Of a stretch of DNA of 19,212 nucleotides, positions 13,994-19,212 are shown piece by piece (position 1 is the stretch's first letter; each line of letters begins with the position of its first letter). A program made the translations under genes and the position numbers. Below the pieces are notes generated by a model. The model made no database searches, was not told the DNA's origin, and saw nothing but the letters and a program-made list of their open reading frames with translations. The stretch covers positions 1 to 19,212 of the forward strand of contig DASXZC010000142.1 of NCBI GenBank assembly GCA_036502165.1. Reading direction: 5' to 3'. This stretch comes from F-183 sp036502165 (GTDB taxonomy: Bacteria > Acidobacteriota > Terriglobia > Bryobacterales > Bryobacteraceae).

Positions 13994-16609
13994 GTGGCGC
14001 GGCTTCTCGTTCCGGAAGTCATCCAAACCTCGGGAATGGATTGTGGACCCGCCTCGCTCAAAGCGATGCTCGAAGGCCTGGGCGTGCCGGTAAGCTACGG
14101 ACGCCTCCGCGAAGCGTGCCAGACCGGCGTCGACGGCACCTCGATCGACACCATCGAAACCACCGCCGTCACGCTCGGCCTCGATGCCGAGCAAATCCTC
14201 ATCCCCATCGATCATCTGCTGCTGCCGGAAAGCAAATGCCTGCCCGCGATCGTCGTCGTTCGTCTTTCGAACTACGCGACCCACTTCGTGGTCGTCTGGC
14301 GCCGCCACGGCCCCTGGCTGCAAATCATGGATCCCGCGGTCGGACGCCGTTGGACGCGCACCAACGAATTCCTCCGCACCGTTCATCTCCACAAGCAAGC
14401 CGTGCCCGCCGATGGTTGGCGTGAATGGGCCGCAAGCGAGCAGTTCACTAAGGCACTCACCGCCCGCCTCGACGCCCTCGCGATCCGGGGCAGCGCAGCG
14501 AAAAATCTAATCGCAGAAGCCCTCGCCGATCCCGGATGGAAAGGAATCGGATCCCTCGACGCCGCTGTTCGCATGACCGCCTCGCTCGTCGCAAGCGGAG
14601 CCGTCAAGCGCGGCGCGTCCGCCGAATCCCTGATCCGCAACATCGCCGCCGAACCCGACGGAATTCCCGAACCCTATTGGTCCGTCTTCGGCAAGCCCAA
14701 CGACCCTGAAACCGTCGCCATGCGCGGAGCCGTTCTCGTCCGCGCCTCGAAAGCCGTCCCCACCGCCGACAAGTCCGCGCTTCCTGAGGAACTCCGCGCA
14801 GCCCTCACTGAAACGCCCGGGCGTCCGCTCGCCGAAATTTGGCGCACCATCCGCCAGGACGGCGTCCTCGCCCCTCTCGCCATCGCCTGCGCGCTCGTGA
14901 TCTCGACCACCGGCGTCGCCTTCGAAGCCCTGCTCTATCGCGGACTCCTCGACCTCGCACGCGACTTGAGCGTCGTTGGCCAACGCTACATCGCCATCGC
15001 CGCGATCTTCTGTTTTCTCGCGATGATGATGGCGCTCGAATGGCCCATCGAGGCATCGATCCTGCGCCTCGGCCGCCGCCTCGAGAACCGCTTCCGCCTG
15101 CGTTTCCTCTCGAAACTGCCGCGCCTCGAGGATCGTTACTTTCAAAGCCGCCTCGTCTCCGACATGGCGCAGCGCGCACACTCCGTCCATCTGCTGCGGC
15201 AACTCCCCGCCCTCGGCGCGCAACTGCTGCGCACGACTTTCACACTTGCCGCGATCCTCGCCGGAATCGCCTGGCTCTATCCGTCGAGCTTCCCTCTCGC
15301 CGCCCTCTGCGCCATCGTCGCCATCGCTTTCCCGCTGATCGCACAACCACGCCTCGTCGAGCGCGACCTCCGCCAACGCGAGCACACCGGCGCACTCACG
15401 CGCTTCTATCTCGACGCCCTCCTCGGACTCGGCGTCATCCGCGCGCATGGAGGACAACGCGCGATGCGCCGCGAACAGGAACGTCTGCTCACGCAATGGG
15501 CCGAAGCCGGCGTCCGTCTGCAACGCGCCGTCGTGCAAACGGAAGCCCTGCAGCTCGGCCTCGCGACCTTCCTCGTCGCCTTCTTCGTATGGCAACGCGT
15601 AGCTTCGAACGGCGACGTCGCCGGCCTGCTCCTGCTCGTATATTGGGCCCTCAACATCGCCTCGCTCGGCCAGGATCTCGCAACCGCGTTGTGGCAATAT
15701 CCATCGCTACGCAACACCACGCTGCGCCTCGTCGAGCCCCTCGGCTCACCCGAGCAGCCGCGCTCTATCGTGCATCCCACGCCCGTCAGCCGCCCCTCCG
15801 GAGTCTCGATCGCGATCGACCACGTCACCGTCGTCGCCGGCGGCCACACGATCCTCAACGATGTCTCGCTCACGCTCGCCGCCGGCGAACACATCGGCAT
15901 CGTAGGACTCTCCGGAGCCGGTAAATCCAGCCTCGCCGGACTCCTGCTCGGTTGGCACAAGCCCGCGCAAGGCTCCGTGCGGATCGACAACGAGCCTCTC
16001 GATTCCGAACGCACCGATCGACTGCGCCTCGAAACAGCGTGGATGGACCCGCAGGTGCAGCTCTGGAATCGCCCGCTCATCCAGAACCTTTTGTACGGCA
16101 ACGAAGGCCAGCATGAAGACTTCGAGCCCGTGCTCGACGCGGCCGGGTTGCGTGACGTTCTCGAACATCTGCCCGGCGGATTTGAGACCGTCCTCGGCGA
16201 AGGTGGCGGACTCGTCAGCGGCGGCCAAGGCCAACGCATACGCGCCGGTCGCGCGATGCTCCGCAGCGGCGTGCGCCTCGCCGTCCTCGACGAACCCGGC
16301 CGTGGACTCGACCGCGCCAAACGCCATCGCCTCCTCGAAGCCGCCCGCTGCCGTTGGAAGAACGCGACCCTTCTTGCGATTACGCACGATGTCGCCGAAA
16401 CAAAATCGTTCGATCGTGTTTTGGTGATCGAAGACGGAAAAATCCTCGAGGATGGCCCACCGCGAGAACTGTTTTCAAATCCCGACTCTCGCTACAGAGC
16501 CCTGTGCGACGCCGAATCGCAAGTCCGCGACGAGCTCTGGCAAGGCGCCCGCTGGCGGCGTCTGCAGATGGATTCCGGCTCGCTCATCGAAACCAAGGCG
16601 GGCGGATGA
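13994..16609 (+). CDS. C39-peptidase ABC transporter with enlarged linker
   Basis: This 871-residue exporter opens with a C39 peptidase domain. Its predicted active-site residues are all present: Gln11, Cys17 in MDCGPAS (15-21), His97 in THFVVV and Asp113 in IMDPA. Such domains cleave leader peptides, classically after a double-glycine site. Between the peptidase (ending near 125) and the first transmembrane helix (near 290) lie about 160 extra, mostly helical residues that normal peptidase-ABC proteins (about 700 residues) lack. Six hydrophobic segments follow. The NBD has Walker A GLSGAGKSS (638-646), signature VSGGQGQR (741-748), Walker B AVLDEP (763-768) and an H-loop ITHD. It starts with GTG after a good SD and overlaps the next gene as ATGA. 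Order and domain content resemble the NHLP/NHLM-type peptide exporter pair. Confidence 0.9.
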   Translation: MARLLVPEVIQTSGMDCGPASLKAMLEGLGVPVSYGRLREACQTGVDGTSIDTIETTAVTLGLDAEQILIPIDHLLLPESKCLPAIVVVRLSNYATHFVVVWRRHGPWLQIMDPAVGRRWTRTNEFLRTVHLHKQAVPADGWREWAASEQFTKALTARLDALAIRGSAAKNLIAEALADPGWKGIGSLDAAVRMTASLVASGAVKRGASAESLIRNIAAEPDGIPEPYWSVFGKPNDPETVAMRGAVLVRASKAVPTADKSALPEELRAALTETPGRPLAEIWRTIRQDGVLAPLAIACALVISTTGVAFEALLYRGLLDLARDLSVVGQRYIAIAAIFCFLAMMMALEWPIEASILRLGRRLENRFRLRFLSKLPRLEDRYFQSRLVSDMAQRAHSVHLLRQLPALGAQLLRTTFTLAAILAGIAWLYPSSFPLAALCAIVAIAFPLIAQPRLVERDLRQREHTGALTRFYLDALLGLGVIRAHGGQRAMRREQERLLTQWAEAGVRLQRAVVQTEALQLGLATFLVAFFVWQRVASNGDVAGLLLLVYWALNIASLGQDLATALWQYPSLRNTTLRLVEPLGSPEQPRSIVHPTPVSRPSGVSIAIDHVTVVAGGHTILNDVSLTLAAGEHIGIVGLSGAGKSSLAGLLLGWHKPAQGSVRIDNEPLDSERTDRLRLETAWMDPQVQLWNRPLIQNLLYGNEGQHEDFEPVLDAAGLRDVLEHLPGGFETVLGEGGGLVSGGQGQRIRAGRAMLRSGVRLAVLDEPGRGLDRAKRHRLLEAARCRWKNATLLAITHDVAETKSFDRVLVIEDGKILEDGPPRELFSNPDSRYRALCDAESQVRDELWQGARWRRLQMDSGSLIETKAGG

Positions 16610-18660
16610 CCCACGCGCAATTCTGGCCGGAATCGCAAGCCGCGGAAATGGTCACGCACCTCGCGCAAGGCGCGGGACAGCCTGTCGAAACCGCGCCCGC
16701 ATCTCACGATCCCGCCCTCTACGCCCAGGCCATGGGACTCGAAGCGGAATCCGTCCGCCTCAATGGTGGAGAAATCGATGCCGCCCTCCGCACCCTCGCC
16801 CCCGGCTTCATACACATCGCCGGCCGCGGATATCTCGCCGTCGCGAAATCCTCCCGCACGCGTTTGAAGCTGCTCGCGCCCGATCTGACGCTCGTCTCGA
16901 TGACCGTCCCCGCCGCCGCCCGCCTCGTCCGTTCCGAAGCCTCATCCTCAATCCAAAGCCAGGTCGAACAACTCGCCGATCGCTGCGGACTCTCCGGCCG
17001 CGCACGCGAGCGTGCCATCGACTCCCTGCTCGACGAGCGTCTACGCGGCCGCCTCCTCGCGCCCGCGTGGCAACTCCGCATCCCACCCGGCCGCGCGTTC
17101 GTCCAGCAATTAAAGGATGCCGGCCTCCTCCGCCGCGCCGCGATCTTCGTCGGGTCGCACATCCTCGAAAACATCGCGCTGCTCATCGCCTGGCTCGCCA
17201 TCGGACAAGGCGCACTCTCCGGCCGCATTGATTTCGGATGGCTCACCGCATGGGCGTGCCTGCTGATCACGATGATCCCCTTGCGCGCACTGACCACATG
17301 GTCGCAAGGTATGCTCGCGATCGGCGCCGGCGGACTGCTCAAGCAACGCCTCCTCGCCGGCGCGCTGACACTCGACCCCGATCTGATGCGCAAAGAAGGC
17401 GCCGGCGAACTCCTCGGCCGCGTCAACGAAGGAGAGCAACTCGAATCGCTCGCCCTCAGCGGAGGCCTCGCCTCGCTCCTCTCCATCTTCGATCTCGTCA
17501 TCGCCGCGCTCGTCATCTCGAGGGGAGCCTCCGCCGCTCTCCAACTTCCCGCCTTCCTCATCTGGGTCGCCTTCTGCGGATCCCTCGCCGCGCGCTACAT
17601 CATGCGCCGCCGCGCCTGGGCCAAGGCGCGCCTCAAGATGACGCACCACCTCGTCGAGAACATGACCGGCCATCGCACGCGACTCGCGCAACAGCCCGTC
17701 GCCACCTGGCACGCCGGTGAGGATGAGGAGCTCAGCCAATATCTACGCCTCTCCGAAGGCCTCGATCGCGCGGGCGCGCGTCTCACCGCCCTCGCCGGAC
17801 GAGGTTGGATGTTGATCTCGATCCTCGCCATCGCCCCCGAATTTCTTGCCTCGCGTTCGAACACGACGACCCTCGCACTCGCCCTCGGCGGCATGCTTCT
17901 CGGCCAACAAGCCTTGCGTCGCACCATCGCCGGACTCGCCCAACTCGGCGGCGCGTGGATCGCGTGGGATCAAGTGAAACCGATGTTCGAAGCCGCCGCC
18001 CATCAGCCCGCCCGCGGCTCGGCGATCCTCGACGCTAACTCGACCAGTGAGAATGCGCTCGAGGCCTATCAGCTCACCTATCGTTATCCCGGCCAATCCG
18101 AGCCCGTTCTCAAGCAGTGTTCGCTCGTCATCCGCACCGGCGATTCTTTCTTGCTCGAAGGTTCATCCGGTGGCGGAAAATCGACCCTCGCCGCCGTTCT
18201 CGCCGGACTTCGCGCACCCCAATCCGGCCTGCTTCTCTCGAGTGGACTCGACCCACACACGCTCGGCGTCGCCGGATGGCGCAAGCGCATCGCCGTTGCG
18301 CCGCAATATCACGAGAATCACATTCTCGCCGCGCCGCTCGTGTTCAATTTGCTGCTCGGCCGCAACTGGCCTCCGACGGAAGCCGATCGCAATGAAGCCG
18401 TCGAAGTGTGCCGCGAACTCGGCCTCGGACCCTTGCTCGAACGCATGCCCGGAGGCCTCGAACAAATGGTCGGTGAAACCGGTTGGCAACTCTCGCAAGG
18501 TGAGAGGAGCCGCATCTACATCGCCCGCGCACTCCTCCAGCAGGCAAGCGTCGTCATGCTCGACGAGAGCTTCGCCGCTCTCGATCCCGAGAATTTACGC
18601 CTCTGCCTCGAGTGCGTCCTCAAACGCGCTCCGACTCTCGTCGTCGTTGCGCATCCCTAA
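16606..18660 (+). CDS. ABC transporter with degenerate peptidase-like N-terminus
   Basis: This 684-residue ABC exporter half has an N-terminal region (residues about 35-105) with the general hydrophobic pattern of a C39 domain. It lacks the Cys and His: a GYLAV segment stands where active enzymes have G/T-H-F-V-V. A helical linker follows, then about six transmembrane segments from residue 180. The NBD has Walker A GSSGGGKST (519-527), an atypical signature LSQGER (629-634) and Walker B VVMLDES with Glu654. The protein ends one residue after His683 of the H-loop, so the last strands and helices of a normal NBD are missing. Neither other frame restores them. It starts at an ATGA overlap with the peptidase-ABC gene, and the two presumably form a heterodimer. 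Confidence 0.9.
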   Translation: MTHAQFWPESQAAEMVTHLAQGAGQPVETAPASHDPALYAQAMGLEAESVRLNGGEIDAALRTLAPGFIHIAGRGYLAVAKSSRTRLKLLAPDLTLVSMTVPAAARLVRSEASSSIQSQVEQLADRCGLSGRARERAIDSLLDERLRGRLLAPAWQLRIPPGRAFVQQLKDAGLLRRAAIFVGSHILENIALLIAWLAIGQGALSGRIDFGWLTAWACLLITMIPLRALTTWSQGMLAIGAGGLLKQRLLAGALTLDPDLMRKEGAGELLGRVNEGEQLESLALSGGLASLLSIFDLVIAALVISRGASAALQLPAFLIWVAFCGSLAARYIMRRRAWAKARLKMTHHLVENMTGHRTRLAQQPVATWHAGEDEELSQYLRLSEGLDRAGARLTALAGRGWMLISILAIAPEFLASRSNTTTLALALGGMLLGQQALRRTIAGLAQLGGAWIAWDQVKPMFEAAAHQPARGSAILDANSTSENALEAYQLTYRYPGQSEPVLKQCSLVIRTGDSFLLEGSSGGGKSTLAAVLAGLRAPQSGLLLSSGLDPHTLGVAGWRKRIAVAPQYHENHILAAPLVFNLLLGRNWPPTEADRNEAVEVCRELGLGPLLERMPGGLEQMVGETGWQLSQGERSRIYIARALLQQASVVMLDESFAALDPENLRLCLECVLKRAPTLVVVAHP

Positions 18661-19212
18661 CCGTAGAATTCGGCAATAGTGTCAACGACCCGCTCGACAT
18701 CCTCGCGCGTCAACTCCGGATGCACCGGCAGCGCGAGCGTCTCCTTCGACAGCCGCTCGCTGACAGGGAACGACCCAGCCGCATACCCCAAATATTCGAA
18801 ACAAGTCTGCAAATGCAACGGAATTGGATAATAGATTTCGCTCCCAATTCCCCGCTGAGCCAGGTAATGCCGCAACTCATCGCGCCGTTCGCATCGGATC
18901 ACGAACTGGTTCGTCACGTGCCGCGAAGCATACGGGGCCGTGACCGGAAGCTTCACTGCTGCCACCGGGCGGCGCTCAAATAGCAACTTATATAACGCCG
19001 CATTCGCCCGCCGCGCCTCCGTCCATTCATCCAAATACCGCAGCTTTACCGACAAAATCGCCGCCTGCAAAGCGTCGAGCCGCGAATTCCAGCCGATCGA
19101 ATCGTGGACGTACCTCGTCGTTCCGCCATGTTCCTTCAGCGCGCGCAGCTTCTTCGCAAGCGCCTCATCGTCCGTCGTCACGATCCCCGCATCGCCATAC
19201 GCGCCCAAATTT
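18657..19212 (-). CDS. DegT/DnrJ/EryC1/StrS aminotransferase, C-terminal part
   Basis: The frame is open to the right edge, so the N-terminal half is outside the window. The visible 185 residues begin with NLGAYGDAG, the segment that in this PLP-dependent family follows the Lys that binds the cofactor. The partial codon at the edge ends in A, compatible with Lys (AAA). Further family features are EHGGTTRYVHDSIGWNSRLDALQAA, GIGSEIYYPIPLHLQTC and the LALPVHPELT-type C-terminal segment. Family members transaminate nucleotide-linked keto-sugars for surface polysaccharide or glycan synthesis. WbpE/ArnB-like proteins are the closest in style, and the exact substrate is unknown. A TTG at 19208 is not the real start. 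The stop codon overlaps the TAA of the convergent ABC gene (18657-18660). Confidence 0.93.
   Translation of the reverse strand, partial: NLGAYGDAGIVTTDDEALAKKLRALKEHGGTTRYVHDSIGWNSRLDALQAAILSVKLRYLDEWTEARRANAALYKLLFERRPVAAVKLPVTAPYASRHVTNQFVIRCERRDELRHYLAQRGIGSEIYYPIPLHLQTCFEYLGYAAGSFPVSERLSKETLALPVHPELTREDVERVVDTIAEFYG

Noticed and set aside
14507..15697. Long open frame (396 codons) antisense to the peptidase-ABC gene
   Set aside because: It is a Glu/Gly-rich shadow of a well-supported transporter gene, with no recognisable domain.
14839..15924. Open frame in another plus frame inside the peptidase-ABC gene
   Set aside because: Its extreme Arg/Pro/His content is typical of a shifted reading of GC-rich coding DNA.
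18047..18679. Alternative frame at the 3' end of the second ABC gene as a frameshifted C-terminus
   Set aside because: The shifted frame gives Arg/Ser/Pro-rich sequence and no D-loop or C-terminal NBD features, so it does not restore the missing end.
1..19212. tRNA or rRNA genes, CRISPR arrays, insertion sequences
   Set aside because: I looked for cloverleaf-like or TTCRA-containing segments, regularly spaced repeats, transposase motifs and terminal inverted repeats, and saw none.

Overview
The window is GC-rich, densely coding bacterial DNA, and no intergenic gap exceeds about 150 bases. Several traits point to an Acidobacteriota chromosome, probably Bryobacterales/Solibacter-like: a group of 'ECF sigma factor plus Pkn-type kinase with a C-terminal repeat tail' genes, a Tat-exported GH172/DUF2961 protein, short SD-poor divergent promoter regions, and a preference for ATGA-type gene overlaps. 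This placement rests on gene style only, because no rRNA or other marker gene is present.

Layout, left to right. (1) Positions 1-4985, minus strand: a MoxR/Bat ('aerotolerance'-type) operon reading moxR ATPase, DUF58 protein, a small membrane protein resembling DUF4381, a BatA-like VWA protein, and a fused BatB/BatC-like VWA-TPR protein. All junctions overlap. Directly after it, still on the minus strand, lies a 17-codon ORF with five His codons in a run of seven, followed by a strong intrinsic terminator. Together these look like a histidine attenuator for a gene just outside the left edge. (2) 5035-5943, plus: a six-TM membrane protein of unknown function. (3) 5930-8979, minus: a tight three-gene unit of GH172/DUF2961 Tat-secreted glycosidase-like protein, MFS transporter and MhpD-type hydratase. 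(4) 9061-12401, plus: an ECF sigma factor overlapping a Ser/Thr protein kinase with a C-terminal helical/TPR-like tail. (5) 12402-12803: a structured intergenic stretch and a 76-residue orphan gene on the minus strand. (6) 12804-18660, plus: a three-gene exporter made of a HlyD-type adaptor, a C39-peptidase ABC transporter with an extra linker, and a second ABC transporter whose N-terminal domain looks like a dead peptidase and whose NBD stops just after the H-loop. (7) 18657-19212, minus: the C-terminal part of a DegT/DnrJ/EryC1/StrS sugar aminotransferase, cut by the window edge.

How the genes may work together. The MoxR-VWA operon is a chaperone/metal-ion-dependent-adhesion module acting at the cytoplasmic membrane. 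The GH172-MFS-hydratase unit looks like a small catabolic cassette (release, uptake, degradation). The sigma/kinase pair looks like a self-contained signalling unit. The HlyD-ABC-ABC trio has the composition of NHLP/NHLM-type peptide exporters, but no cargo or modifying enzyme is visible here. The points most worth following up are the His-rich leader with its terminator at the left edge and the unusual architecture of the twin-ABC exporter.
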